From assembly GCA_011037195.1 (NCBI GenBank), contig JAAEAF010001946.1, positions 62,001-126,000 on the forward strand: a DNA stretch of 64,000 nt, in the 5' to 3' direction. This document shows positions 21,505 through 32,387 of this stretch, one piece after another. The stretch's first letter is position 1. Every line of letters begins with the position of its first letter. This DNA comes from Triatoma infestans (Eukaryota; Arthropoda; Insecta; Hemiptera; Reduviidae). The notes beneath the pieces were generated by a model. It worked only from the letters and a program-made list of their open reading frames with translations, searched no databases and had not been told where the DNA came from. A program made the translations under genes and the position numbers.

Positions 21505-22715
21505 TGAGTTCCTATACCAAATTTAAGGAAATCAGTTGGTGTTTATTTTTATGTAGTAAGTCGCAGAAAACTTGGACAACTGTTTAGTGAATACACACTT
21601 CCTGCCAACCGATTTTCTTCAAGCTCCTAATTTTGACATATTTAATTCTAATTAATATTATTTAATTGATAGAATCGTATAATAAACTAAAATAGCACTT
21701 TAGTGGAAAGCATTACCCCATATACCCCCTATACCCAGCTTAAATGCATTTTCCCCAAAAAATGTTTTAATTAAAAAGTTGTAGCTCTTTGTATGACAAA
21801 ATTGATATACCAAGTTTGCAGAAAATCGTTTGATTTATTTTCAAGCATACCAGTATAAAAAAGTGTAAACTCCATTTAGTAAAGTGTTATTTCCCGGTTG
21901 ATGAATTTTGACAGATGATTTACAGGTCAGATCCTGTGCTGATAACCCTTATGGAATGTTAAGTTTCGTACTTTCTGCGACTTTTTGGTTCTGAGCCATG
22001 GTGTTCACACGTACATCCACATAATCTGTAAATATAGATAAGTGTATGGTGTATATGCGTATATGTAAATGTATATATGTATTTATTTTTTTTAATTTAA
22101 GGCGTATCAACTTCTGTGGTCATTGGCGCCCGGAGCCTTCTCAGTGCACTGCCGGCCTCCGGACAATGATCTATGTTACAGACAACACTGTCCATCACCA
22201 GACAGTGAGCTGTAGAGGCTCCTAGGAAGAAAAAAAATCTATGGGTAGCACGGCTGGATTCGAATCCGGGTCCTACGCATGGGAGTCCAGTACGCTAACC
22301 ACTTAACTATTCCCTTCCCTTATATATATTTATATATATATATCATCCAGCAGATCTTATTTCATTTAATTAAAAAAAATAATTGTAAATATTTATTTGT
22401 AAATATTATTCTGTAATCACTTTTTGTTCATCTATTATTATATTGATATTCTTACAAATACATTATAATATTTGTAACTATATTAACGATACATTTAATA
22501 CATGTATATGGAGCATGTAGAAAATAAACTCCTCCTTCCTTTTTGGATACTTTTGTGGAGGGAAAAAACACAACACGCACACAAACACAGCCCATTTTAT
22601 GAAAACTACTTTTCAGGTTCAAAGCACCTCAAAACGGATATTTCCGATGAAAACTCCATATCAAAAATTTGACACGGTTACAATACTTCCTCTTACTAGG
22701 AGTAAGAGAAAGTAA
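21505..22715. repeat. Hairpin-ended repeat, inverted copy, interrupted by a SINE
   Basis: Opposite in orientation to the copy at 20103-21164. The hairpin end is at about 22686-22715 (acttcctcttactaggag followed by taagagaaagt). The body has ggttgatgaattttgac and tttgacacggttac blocks. A SINE of family S3 sits inside at 22085-22318. Confidence 0.65.
22085..22318 (-). repeat. tRNA-headed SINE (family S3), nested
   Basis: On the minus strand: head gggaatagttaagtggttag (A-box), B-box gattcgaatcc, then the body with the tgatggacagtgttgtct block, ending aaggctccgggcgccaatg and an A-rich tail (T-rich on the plus strand at about 22084-22096). It is inserted into the hairpin-ended repeat. Confidence 0.85.
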
Positions 22716-22800
22716 AAATAGCAATACCTAGTTTTTAACGCTGGCTTAACTACCAAATTAGGTGTCGAGAACGGGGAGAGGGAAGCTCTATTAACAATAT
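22716..22800 (-). repeat. Partial SINE (family S1)
   Basis: Only the 3' body is present (plus strand: ggcttaactaccaaattagg followed by a gtcgagaacgggg block). The tRNA-like head is missing. Confidence 0.6.
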
Positions 22801-23389
22801 TTATAGTATAAAAATTTTAATACAAAGTATGGTTTTTTTTTTTTTTTTGACTAATTTTTAATTTAAAAGTAAGAGCATATTTAATGTATAAAAATTTAAT
22901 CTCTCTATAAAAATAATAACCTTTAAAGGCAGCACTAGCTTTATGTTTAGTTGCAAATTCCACGCTAATCTCTAGAGTAAACACCCACTTGCAAACTCTA
23001 ACCGCACTACAATTTCCTAACGTTCACCCTAACCGTGACATTTACGCCTTCAGAAAAAAAAAAATACCATTAACAAAATTTCTAATGTTTTATTTTTGTA
23101 TAGTTTTTTTATATTTAGAAATATTTAATACATACGATTTTCTTTTTTTACTAGAATTTACATAGAGTTATTATTGATAAATGGTTTTCAGCTTATAATT
23201 TTAATTCGTTGTTTTGTTGTCTTCAATAAAACGATTTATTTTAAGGAGACTACCATCTTATCCCTCTCACAGAAACCTCCTTAAACAGATTTTCCGGGAA
23301 TATGGTTAACCGGACTTTACACAATTAAGTTTCTGAATTTTTTCTTTCCTGTCTCAAATGTGTTTTACTTCCTCTTACTACTAGTTCAA
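22801..23389. other. Unannotated AT-rich stretch
   Basis: Nothing recognised. Confidence 0.4.
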
Positions 23390-23640
23390 CAGGCACAAAG
23401 ATTTCTCGGCAAAACACATCAACCGGAAGTGTGACCATTACTGAATAGTCTTCTTTTCCGAAAACGGCTCCAACAATTTTCTTTAAACTGCGTATACTAT
23501 CTACACACATAAATATTGTTCACTTTTATTTGTAAACATTTTCCCAGGAAAAATTAATATTTTTGGGGTTCTGAGGGGGAGCAGTAGCTTAAATGCTTTC
23601 CTCTAATGTAGTACCCTCTTCAGTATTAATATATGGTTTT
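23390..23640 (+). repeat. Diverged fragment of the hairpin-ended repeat
   Basis: It contains the blocks caaccggaagtgtgacc, aaaacggctccaacaattttc and aacattttcccaggaaaaatt in the order seen in the full copies. Confidence 0.6.
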
Positions 23641-24454
23641 ACCACTTTACATAATATTAACACACACAAAGATAGATTTACCACAAGAATAAATTAAAAG
23701 TAATGTGACGCAAGATAAATTTTATTATTCATTATGATATATTTAGTATTTCTTATCTCTATTACTATTAGATATTATAAACTCAATTTATTTCATATTT
23801 GTACATATAAATAATTAGTGATTAAACTTTCCTTTTTAGCAAACATGGTGCTCGCTATCAATATATATTATTATGTTGCTAAAGTTAAATAATTAAATTA
23901 TAAATATATATATTATACTCATGTTCTCTCTCTCTCTTTGCTATCTCTGTGAGAGTGAGTAGTGAGTGTATGTATGTATGTATATTAGTATTAGTTTAAA
24001 GGAACAGTGATCGCTTGTTCTATGTATCCTCCTTGTACAAGTTGTGAGTTCAGTATTATGCAATATGGGTGAAAGATCGCCCACAACACACAATACAACA
24101 CAAACAGCACCAACACAAACATAAACACAAATACATAAATATATCTAAATATATATCTAAACGCAAGAAACTCTTGTTTATGTAAATATAATTTGCGAAT
24201 GTGTCATAGTTATATATTAAAATTATAAAGTTATTCAGTTTTCCTTTTAAGATATTTAAGACTTTATCTCCAAATGTCATTCTGTCGTCTATTTATCGAA
24301 TGGTATTTAAATTAATGTTTTTTTTTTTTCAATTTTTCATTTACTTAGGCAAGAATATTTTCTACTTTCCTTTCAGAATGTGTAAAAATTAAAAGCATCC
24401 ATCCTAAGCATTTTTTTTTTTATTCATTATCTTTTTATTTATTTGTTCTCTTAC
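23641..24454. other. Unannotated AT-rich stretch
   Basis: Short (CT)n near 23926-23938 and (TATG)n near 23970-23984. No coding remnant. Confidence 0.4.
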
Positions 24455-24975
24455 AGTTTTATGAGCAAGTGATGCAATCCGTGTTTCAAATTTTTGAAAT
24501 TGAGTATTCACCCTAAATATATATTTAAGGCCCCCCCCCTTCTGTACGGAAGGAGTGATTTTTAGAGACTGGATCTGTATTTGTCTGTCTGTTTGAATTC
24601 AGCATAACTCAAAAAGAGGGAAAAAAAAACGCAAGAATTTCAAACTGGACATTTCGTTTAAATTCTACTAGGCGATCTGACAAAGTTTTGGTTGAAATCG
24701 GTCGACCGGCGGCATTATTACCACTTTACTGAACGAATTTTTCAATTTTCTTTTTTTGTGATTCTTTCGTAAACGGCTCCAACGATTGTTTTTTTTTTTT
24801 TAAACTTGATATAATAAACTACACATATTTCGAGCTACAACTTCTATATAAAACATTTCTTCTGGGAAAATTCATTTTAGACGGATTTTTCGGGGGAGGG
24901 GGAAGCGGATAAAGTTAGGGTTTCCACTAAATGCCTCTTCAATGTTATTATACGATTCTATTATCTACATAATAC
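24455..24975 (+). repeat. Diverged copy of the hairpin-ended repeat
   Basis: It keeps acagttttatgagcaagtga at the head, gcataactcaaaaag, cgtaaacggctccaacgatt and acatttcttctgggaaaat in order. It is cut off by the foldback element at 24989. Confidence 0.6.
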
Positions 24976-25038
24976 TAATAATAATTCAATTTATCAGAGA
25001 TATTTTCCGTGATAGCCAGCTTCTTTTTTTTTTGTGGA

Positions 25039-25076
25039 CATCGACCGGTTTCGGGTGTTCACCCTTCATCAGGTTG
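25039..25076 (-). ncRNA. Hammerhead ribozyme motif with compensatory helix II change
   Basis: Minus strand: CTGATGA, one extra A, helix II GGGT/ACCC around GAAC, GAAA, CCGG, T, C, then GATG. Other copies have GGGC/GCCC, so a C-to-T change on one side is matched by G-to-A on the other, keeping the pair. Helix I is weakened here (AAC before the core instead of ATC). Confidence 0.7.
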
Positions 25077-25492
25077 TTTTTGTCAAAAACAGTGTAATAA
25101 CATAGACTTGCAAAGAGTAAATGTAGTTGATACGCTCCAAATGTGCTCTTAAGAATAGGACTAACATTAATCATCCAAACCATCCTAGACGCAATAATAA
25201 CAGGAATAATAATTAACAGGTGAATAAAATCTTAATACTGCGTATGTCTTTGTGTTAATTAGACCCTAAAATACTGTGTGTAGACTGTGTGATAATTAGA
25301 ACTTAGTAGTGTGTATGTCTGTGTGATAACAATAGCAAGATTAGTCTCACACATTATGAAAAATTTCACACATCATGATCAATAACTTCATTTATCATAC
25401 CCCTTCTGGCTTCGTCCCTTGTTCCCTTTTTTTTATTGTGGATCAATTAGAAACTAGTACAAGTCTATTTTATCACACTGTTTTGTCAAAAA

Positions 25493-25530
25493 CATCCTGA
25501 TGTTGGGCGGGTGCTCGAAAACGGGCGATG
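25493..25530 (+). ncRNA. Decayed hammerhead motif
   Basis: CATC and GATG of helix I are kept, but the core reads CTGATGT and the cleavage triplet area is ACGGGC. It is likely inactive. Confidence 0.45.
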
Positions 25531-25612
25531 ATCAAAAAAAAAAAAACGAAGCAGGCTATCACAGAAAATATCTGTGATGCTTTCCAATTGTGCGGAACCA
25601 ATCAAAACAAGA

Positions 25613-25989
25613 ATTTAATCTGTTACTAAAATTTCGAGTTGGAAAGTTGACTGAAAGTTCGATATTATTTTTTATTTTACCTAATTATACACATAATATG
25701 ATTTGCCAATTATATGTGAAATTTGTAAGTGGGCATGTCCGTGTAAATCAATTCAATCAAAAAGGATGTAAATTGCAGTAAGATAAAGTTTGCGTGTTGT
25801 TTTTTTTTTAGTATTCATAAAAATTTAATGTCCAACTCCTCTCATAAAATTACAATATGCAAAATTCAGAAACAATTGCAACTTTTACATCATTTAAATC
25901 ATAAAGAGTTGATGCATTAACAGGCCTTCTACGTATTACTGCAATAAACAAAGTTCTATTTTTCATAAAAATTAGTATTTTGACCAAAT
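25613..25989. other. Unannotated AT-rich stretch
   Basis: No coding remnant was recognised. Confidence 0.4.
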
Positions 25990-26836
25990 ACTTAGCCCTT
26001 AATTGTAGTTGATAGAAATCGTATGTTATACTGAAATAGTTCCCGGGTACTTTTCCGTTGTAATATCATCGTTCTTTTCCCCTTGATCCAACTTAAAATT
26101 ATTTTTCTCAAAAATTTAGTTGTTATAATAAATAAAGATTTATATGTGAATATATAGTATACTACCAAGTTTAACGAAATACGTCAGATCCTTTTCAAGT
26201 AAGTCGCGAAAAACTAAAAATACTGTTTCATAGGCGAGCCAGACTAGTTAGTGTAAAAACAGCTAAATAACTGAGAAAAACCTGGTGTGAAACACTCACA
26301 CAACTTTCTGTTACTCCAGTTCTCAAAATTATAATTCACAAATTTTATAGTTTGTGTACCAAATTTAATGAAATTCGTCGAAAACTTGAAACAAAACTGT
26401 TCACTAAAAGCGCACTACTTGTTTACTAATTTCCTTGAAACGGCCATCTATTTATTTCTAATTAATTTTCTTTGGATGGATAGAATTGTATAAATCAGCT
26501 ATGATATCACTTTAGAGAAAAACATAACCCCACCCAGAGAAAAACGCAAAAAAGTAAAAAAAAAAAAACAACTAGTAAAGTGATACTTCCGGTTGAGGAA
26601 TTTTGACAGATAACGTGATATCTAAACGGAATATCAAGTTTGAACATTCTACGGTTTTTCGTTTTTGAGCAATGCTGTTCACATACATACATACACACAG
26701 ACACACACAGACCATTTGCTAAAAACCACTTCTTTTGACTCAAGGGACCTCAAAACGGATATTTCCGGTGAAAAATCGATATCGAAAATTTGACACGATT
26801 ACAATACTTCCTCTTACTTGTAAGAGAAAATAAAAA
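25990..26836. repeat. Hairpin-ended repeat(s), minus orientation
   Basis: The part 26277-26836 is a good copy: it starts cctggtgtgaaacactcac, has actttctgttactccagtt close behind, and ends cttcctcttacttgtaagag. In front of it, 25990-26260 is a more diverged partial copy in the same orientation (tcaaaaatttagttg, cttttcaagtaagtcgcg). Confidence 0.65.
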
Positions 26837-28376
26837 AGGGTATTGGGCGGTTAAATAGCAGCCTAGTTTCCACAAATTACATTCATTTAGTGAAAATTAT
26901 GTAAAAATACATCAGCAAAACATTGTTTATATGGTTCAACCAAAACGTTGTCGCAATTTAATAAAAGCCCACAGCACATATAAAAGCAGAGATTATACAT
27001 ACAAAGCGGCTAAAATACTATGACGGCAAGCGGTTTATGTGCCACTTGATTTCTCGATACTTTGTGGGATGATATCATTTGAGAGCTGAGGATTTCATCT
27101 TCTTTTTATAATAGAAGGCCGCCATAAATTCCATTAAAAAAAGAAATTATCCTCACAATTATTGCGTAATAATATTTTTGAAATAAAAAAAAACTTTAAA
27201 ATACATATTATTTACCTTTTATTAAAGCAATAAAAATTATTACTACACTACTGTTGCCAATTAACGTCGTCACTAAGGTATTAAAAAAAATATATAGACC
27301 CCCCCCAACAAGTTTGTTGCTATTTAAAGTAATTAAATTTAAATGGAATGCGTTAAATTTAATTAAATAGTCTAGTTAATAAGATAGAACGTGTTTCTGG
27401 GCCGGCAGAGCTCATAAGACAACAACACCAGCTCCTGTCCGGGAACATACATTATCTTCATGATATTAAACTTACCACAAACTACCTAACTCTTCCGCGA
27501 ACTATGTACAATTTAAATTATCTCTAAGGATAAGAAATAAATCTTCTTCTTTTTATTTTACTTCATATGGCGGTTTTTTTTTGTTTTTTTTTTATTTATT
27601 TCAATTGCTCCAACAAAAATACAAAACAGGATATATCTGTCAGTAAGCCATTACTGCAATACTTAACATTTGATGGAAGAAAAAATAATAATGCAGCTAT
27701 ATTTAAAATATATATATATGTTTTCTATGAATTATAATAACTAGCTTTTGCATCTCGTCTTGACAAGTTAATTTTCAGTATTACGTAAGTCTTGTCGGAG
27801 CGGTGAGCCTGCGCTCTTTGTCTATATTATTATACCACCCGCGCGCCATCAACACTAACACTATCAATATTGATGCATCCAACAGGAAATCCAGTAAAGA
27901 CTGTTGGAATCTGCCGGTCAGACATTCACGCTAATAAAGCAATTCTCACCAATAAATATATTCATGTTAATAAAGTAATTCATACCAATCATTAACTGAA
28001 GAGGAAAGTACCCAATAATCCCTTCCCCTTTAAAATAATAAATTAACCTAATTAAGTGAATTATTCTATATTCTTCACCCAGTTTTATTTAACCTAAAAC
28101 TACTCCCTCTAAATTTTGCTATATATAGATTTTTTCTTAGAGAATAACGCGCATATATCATGTGGCAGAACTCTTACTTGTATTATGTGAAAATACATTA
28201 TTTGTTAAATATAACAAAGATACAGCAATGAAATATTAGATTTCCAACACACACAAAATTCATTGGCAGTCTTTGGAATGGTGTACGTCACTGACCAGTC
28301 AAAAATAAAGTAATATAAATTCATTAATTTTGTGGCCGCGACTTTGGTTTGATAAGTGAAGAATTTTTGACGTTGT
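26837..28376. other. Stretch without recognised features
   Basis: AT-rich with an isolated GC-richer patch near 27775-27855. No gene or repeat family was identified. Confidence 0.4.
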
Positions 28377-28612
28377 GGGGGTTGGTTCCGCAAAGCTGGA
28401 AAACATCAGAGACATTTTCCGTGGTAGCCTGCTTCATTTTGTGGTCATCGACCGGTTTCGGGCGTTCGCCCATCTTCAGGATGCGGTTGTCAGACAGTGT
28501 TGATAACACAGACTTGCACAGAACAAATTCAGTTAATACACTCAGAGAACGCCCGAAACCGGTCGAAGACCATAAAATGAAGCAGACTACCACGGAAAAT
28601 TCTCTGAAGAAT
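28377..28612. mobile_element. Foldback element with hammerhead arm (copy F1c)
   Basis: The left arm, from ggttggttccgcaaagctgg through gcctgcttcattttgtggtc, is well preserved. The right arm is shorter because its CTGA box and part of helix II are deleted (28541-28560). The outer ends read acattttccgtgg and ccacggaaaattct. The overlapping open frames on both strands here are the arms read as protein. Confidence 0.8.
28446..28483 (-). ncRNA. Hammerhead ribozyme motif (best copy)
   Basis: On the minus strand, 38 nt: CATC (helix I), CTGAAGA (core), T, GGGC-GAAC-GCCC (perfect 4-bp helix II), GAA-A, CCGG, T-C (cleavage after C), GATG (helix I, perfect 4-bp partner of CATC). All positions usually conserved in hammerheads (C3 U4 G5 A6, G8 A9, G12 A13 A14, A15.1, U16.1, H17) are present. 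The one deviation is an extra base between A9 and helix II. Helix III is the palindrome ACCGGT, suggesting a 4-nt loop closed by A-U or pairing between two molecules. Confidence 0.8.
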
Positions 28613-28780
28613 TTGACATTTGAAGATTTATTAAGTTGTCTTATCGTAATATAACGATGCTATATAGTAAAAAAAAATGGGCTAATCATCCTATATTACG
28701 ATTCCTCAGTTTGAGGAGGCCAAAAGATCCTTGTGTAGACCGTAGAGCCAAGAAAGAAGAAATAGTGAAGCTATAATGTA

Positions 28781-29044
28781 AGGCTGTCCTCACGCGTTGG
28801 TCTAGTGGCTAGCGCACTCCCCTTTCGTGCGAGAATTCAAGGTTCGATTCCAGTGAGGGCAAAGTCGCGTGTTGACCCAGCATCGTGATAAAAAGTGGGA
28901 AGCTACAGTTAGTAGCGCCCTAGGTAGCGAAGGCCGTAACTAAACGGCGTGGGAACTGCGGCGGGCTTATCACATGCCTCCCTATTCAAATCGCCGTCTG
29001 GCAAGCCTTGGCCCTTCATGGGCTGTTGCGCCATAGGATTTCTT
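28781..29044 (+). repeat. tRNA-headed SINE (family S2) with target duplication
   Basis: Head cgcgttggtctagtggctag (A-box), ggttcgattcc (B-box), then gcgtgttgacccagcatcg, an agctacagttagtagcgcc block and gccgtctggcaagcc. It is flanked by tataatgta at 28772-28780 and 29045-29053, a 9-bp direct repeat consistent with a target duplication. Confidence 0.85.
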
Positions 29045-29053
29045 TATAATGTA

Positions 29054-30165
29054 GCTTTCTTGTAAAAAAAAAAAAAACACAATCAATTCCCGGTCATAAA
29101 TTTTAGGGACTATTAAATGTGTAATAAAAATTCCAAATTTAAAACAAAGAAAAAATTGTAAGCAAATGCAACAAGAATAATCGTGTACGTGTTTTAAACC
29201 AGATTTTCTTAAATTTTATATGTTACCAATAAATAAATTCATAATTTTTTCCCATTATCCCCTTTGCACAGCAGAGAAAAAACTAATTTGGGTATCAATA
29301 TGCAAAACTTAATTTCAAATATCTGAATAGAACCAAAAACCCAGGTAAAAAAAAAAGTATAAAGAGAACATTGTTATTGAACAATTTTAGCACATTGTCT
29401 CCTTAGAAATTGATTTTTAACATTTTTATTAAATTCCATTCTAAGAACTAACCTTCAAGTAAAATATAATTCTGTGAAACTTTACAAAATAAAAATATGA
29501 AATTCTTTACACATAATATACCGACTAAGTAATGAAGCTTTCTCCTCATACATTGATGAGAAAAGATAACAAATTCTGAAGGAAAGTTCTTCATTTTTCT
29601 TTTCTTTTTTTTTTTTTTGCTTTTCATTACTTTGAATAGTTGTCAGTCAGCTGGCTTACAAAGACAAGAAGACATATGTTTATGGTGGGAGGTATCATTT
29701 TAATTTACGCCTAACCATAAATAGGCATTCCGCCATCTTTCTCTTTTTCATTAATTAAATGTGGTGTATCTTAAGAACATTGAGGATTTCATTTTTATCT
29801 TTTTTATTTATTATTCTGTATACATTTCCCTAGAGGTAGTCTTCCTTCTTAGATTTTGTAATTTTCACTTTTTGCTTTTATCCGTTAAAGAATTTTTAAT
29901 GTCAACTTTTCAACGTGGCACATATAATTTCCAATTTTGAATGCTAGAAATCCTTTATATTGAAAACATAATTTAATTTTAAAAAATTATTTATTTATTT
30001 ATTAACCAAAATTGTGTAAGAAATTTCAAATAAGTATTTTCAAATTGCAAATCTCAGTGCTAACTTTTTTAAATTTAAGTGAAACGTATTAGTTTATAAA
30101 TTTGAAATTTTGCTATTCCTCGTTTATATATATGTTCGTCATACGAGGTGCTTCCGTTCGTCATA
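29054..30165. other. Unannotated AT-rich stretch
   Basis: No coding remnant. Just before the mariner, gttcgtcatacgaggtg occurs twice (30135 and 30157), a small local duplication at the transposon's edge. Confidence 0.45.
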
Positions 30166-30224
30166 CGAGGTGTGTAAATTAAGTAATGAGACTGATTTTT
30201 TGTCTTTTTTTTATTCAAATAAAA

Positions 30225-30874
30225 TTACAATTCAACATTGTCCCCTTCAAAGTAACTACCTTGGGAAGCCACACAACGATTCTTCCAGTCGTCATAGCAG
30301 TGCTGGAACTCGGATACTGGAATAGACTTCAGTTGGTCGGTTACGGCTGTTTGAATATTCTCCAATGTTCCAAAATGACGTCCCTTGAGGTGATTTTTCA
30401 ATTTGGGGAACAAAAAAAAGTCACATGGACTCAAATCGGGTGAATAAGGAGGCTGAGGAGCCACAGGAATGTTGTTACTGCCCAAATACTCATTAATTTT
30501 TCGGAACCATTTTTGCACAAATTTTTCTCATCCTCAATTCATTAGTCAAAATTTGATGAACGGTTGTGTGAGTCAAATTCAACTCTTCGCCGATCATTCG
30601 GACTGTCAAACGACGATCTGAACGCACGAGTCGCGAATTCTGCCAACATTTTCGTCGGTTCTTGAAGATGAAAGCCTTCCGCTGCGAGGCTCGTCTTCAA
30701 TTGATTTTCTTCCTTCTGCAAACGACTTAAACCACCTAAAAACCTGTGCTCTCGACAAAACATTGTCTCCATAGGCCTGGCACAGTTTTTCAAACGTTTC
30801 CGTTGCACTGTGCCCAAGTCTGAAGCAAAACCTGATTAGCACAACGTTGCTCGTAATTGATGTCACTCATTTTT
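30225..30874 (-). pseudogene. Mariner transposase, catalytic middle deleted
   Basis: Mariner transposases cut and paste the element with a D,D34D triad. On the minus strand the N-terminus starts at the ATG at 30872-30874 (MSDINYEQR), shifts frame, and continues FRLGHSATETFEKLCQAYGD (first helix-turn-helix), SRAQVFRWFKSFAEGR and EDEPRSGRLSSSRT. After another shift come RRLTVRMIGEELNL and MRKICAKMVPKN. It then jumps straight to the C-terminus, INEYLGSNNIPVAPQPPYSP through DLSPCDFFLFPKLKNHLKG to YFEGDNVEL at 30225. The block of roughly 150 residues with the first two catalytic aspartates is absent; the third lies in SPDLSPCDFF. The protein cannot work. Confidence 0.88.
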
Positions 30875-30877
30875 AAA

Positions 30878-31651
30878 GCCGGAATGTGTTACGGATGCCA
30901 AGTTTGGGGTTACGAATTGTACGAAGAGGTTGAAAAATTACAAACATTTTTTATTAAAAAATTATTTGGCCTGCCGACTAACTCCCCTTCTTATTACATA
31001 CTTTTAGAAACTGGCAGAAATACACTTTTCTGTTTTACCCTGAAGCTGCATTTTTCTTATATATTAAATAATCACTCCGAAGACAGATTAACACATATAG
31101 TGGCAATGGAAACCATAAAAAAGAAACTTTTTTGGTATCAGTCTTGGTGTCAACTGGCGGAGAGGTATGATGTCGTGCTGGATAATGAAACCAACATTAA
31201 TTGGAAAAAGCAAACACAATGCTTACTATCTGCTATAAAGAATAATGAGATAGAGGAATTTAAGTTCTTTGCCAAACACGCCCAATACCACGAGCAGTTT
31301 AATAAATTAAGTTTTAACACAAATTATATAAGCAGTAACTTAAATTTTGAATACAAAAAATTTATATTTAAAATAAGAGGGGAATTGTTGAATTTAAATT
31401 ATAAGCCGTGGCTACCTAATGTTAATTACAACTGTTCACTTGTAATTTATCTAAAGTCGAAAATGTCTTTCACTTTGTGGCAGAATGTCCCATCCTTAAA
31501 GAGTTTAGATTACGTTTTCTCAAAAAATCAGTTTTGACAGAAGTAGAATTTTCGTTGTTGTTAAATGGATCTGATTGGCTCAAGTTAGCTTTGTACATTA
31601 AATATGCATTATTTTATAGAAATATGTTAGTTGAAGAATTTAATTTTTAGT
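30878..31651 (+). pseudogene. RT C-terminus and CCHC knuckle of the inserted non-LTR element
   Basis: The open frame to 31537 reads KAGMCYGCQVWGYELYEEVE, then LQTFFIKKLFGLPTNSP, the usual thumb text of non-LTR RTs (Y-G-x-x-x-W-G ... Q-x-F-x-K-x-x-x-G). The following ~150 residues are a lysine/asparagine-rich linker (SLSFNTNY-like). Near 31430 a 1-nt loss shifts the frame: the second frame gives NVFHFVAECPILKEFR and goes on to ALFYRNMLVEEFNF at 31650. CSLC plus H and C of that segment suggest a C-C-H-C knuckle. The catalytic YADD box is absent because of 5' truncation. Confidence 0.8.
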
Positions 31652-31863
31652 TTGCATTATATTTTTGTTTGTTGTTTTTTTTTTCGTATAAGTGTGTTCT
31701 TTATGAGTTATGATGTTTGTATTTTGGTAAAATTAATTTCATCAGGAGTGGACTCTGACAGACGGTCTAATTGACCATGTCATAAGATGTGTAGTTATTA
31801 TTATTTTTTCTTTCTTTTGCACAAAATGTAAATTTCGATATAAATAAAACATCTTTATCTATC
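30878..31863 (+). mobile_element. 5'-truncated non-LTR retrotransposon inserted in the mariner
   Basis: It is flanked by a perfect 17-bp target duplication (tgtcactcatttttaaa at 30861-30877 and 31864-31880) that contains the mariner start codon. It runs from the thumb region of a reverse transcriptase to a 3' end of ataaaacatctttatctatc, a short TATC-type tail. The target duplication, 5' truncation and tail together are the signature of target-primed reverse transcription. Confidence 0.9.
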
Positions 31864-32062
31864 TGTCACTCATTTTTAAAATGCACTGAAAAAACCTTGC
31901 TCACAAAAAAAGTCACTACGGACAGTGCAACAACTCTAGCATTTTCAAATTTGCACTGGACGTGTATCAGATGTTTACTTTCCCTACCACGCATGCGCTA
32001 TATAGTGTTGCCAGATCGAACACTAGAAAATCAGTCTCATTACTTAATTTACACACCTCGTA

Positions 32063-32387
32063 TCTCGGCTCATATATATTTTAGACTTTTCTTTCCCATA
32101 TCCCAAAAATGATTTCACTTACTTTTGATAACAGATCCAAGTTTCAGTGGCATAGGTGACTGTCGGCCTGACCATAGTTTTATACAAGAAATTGAATAAT
32201 ATAGCTTCAGTAATATTAATCAATCATTCTGAATTTTGTAATTTAGATTCCAGTTATCTACCTTTCCCCAGCTGTTTGTTCGTCTGCAAAAAGTGAACTA
32301 CATGAAATACCAAATTTGATAGCCTTATATATCAAAGAAAGTGTATTAGTAGATAAATATTAATTTTTACTTATTCTTATCCCTAGT
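32063..32387. other. Unannotated stretch
   Basis: Nothing recognised between the mariner and the next hairpin repeat. Confidence 0.4.

Larger units (their letters stand above)
24989..25612. mobile_element. Foldback element with hammerhead arms (copy F1b, long loop)
   Basis: The left arm begins tttatcagagatattttccg and the right arm ends caattgtgcggaaccaa. The arms match the other F1 copies, but the loop (about 25115-25460) is roughly 340 bp and holds degenerate phrases like actgtgtgtagactgtgtga. The left arm carries a hammerhead core with a compensatory helix II change (25039-25076). The right-arm core (25493-25530) is decayed. Confidence 0.75.
30166..32060 (-). mobile_element. Mariner element, deleted and split by a non-LTR insertion
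   Basis: 34-bp terminal inverted repeats (cgaggtgtgtaaattaagta and on, 30166-30199; complement at 32027-32060) are flanked by TA on both sides, the mariner target. Without the 1003-bp inserted non-LTR and its extra target copy, the element is about 0.9 kb, shorter than a full mariner of about 1.3 kb. The missing part is the middle of the transposase. Confidence 0.92.

Noticed and set aside
22085..22318. tRNA-like A- and B-boxes that could suggest a tRNA gene
   Set aside because: No acceptor or anticodon stem closes, and the body and tail show it is a SINE. The same holds for the heads at 783, 18828, 28781, 46384, 50233, 51979 and 53880.
28324..28654. 89- and 101-aa open frames on opposite strands
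   Set aside because: They translate the two arms of the palindromic hammerhead element and mirror each other.
30857..30877. Start codon of the 226-aa frame at 30857
   Set aside because: This ATG lies at the mariner side of the target duplication; the non-LTR protein is 5'-truncated and did not start there.
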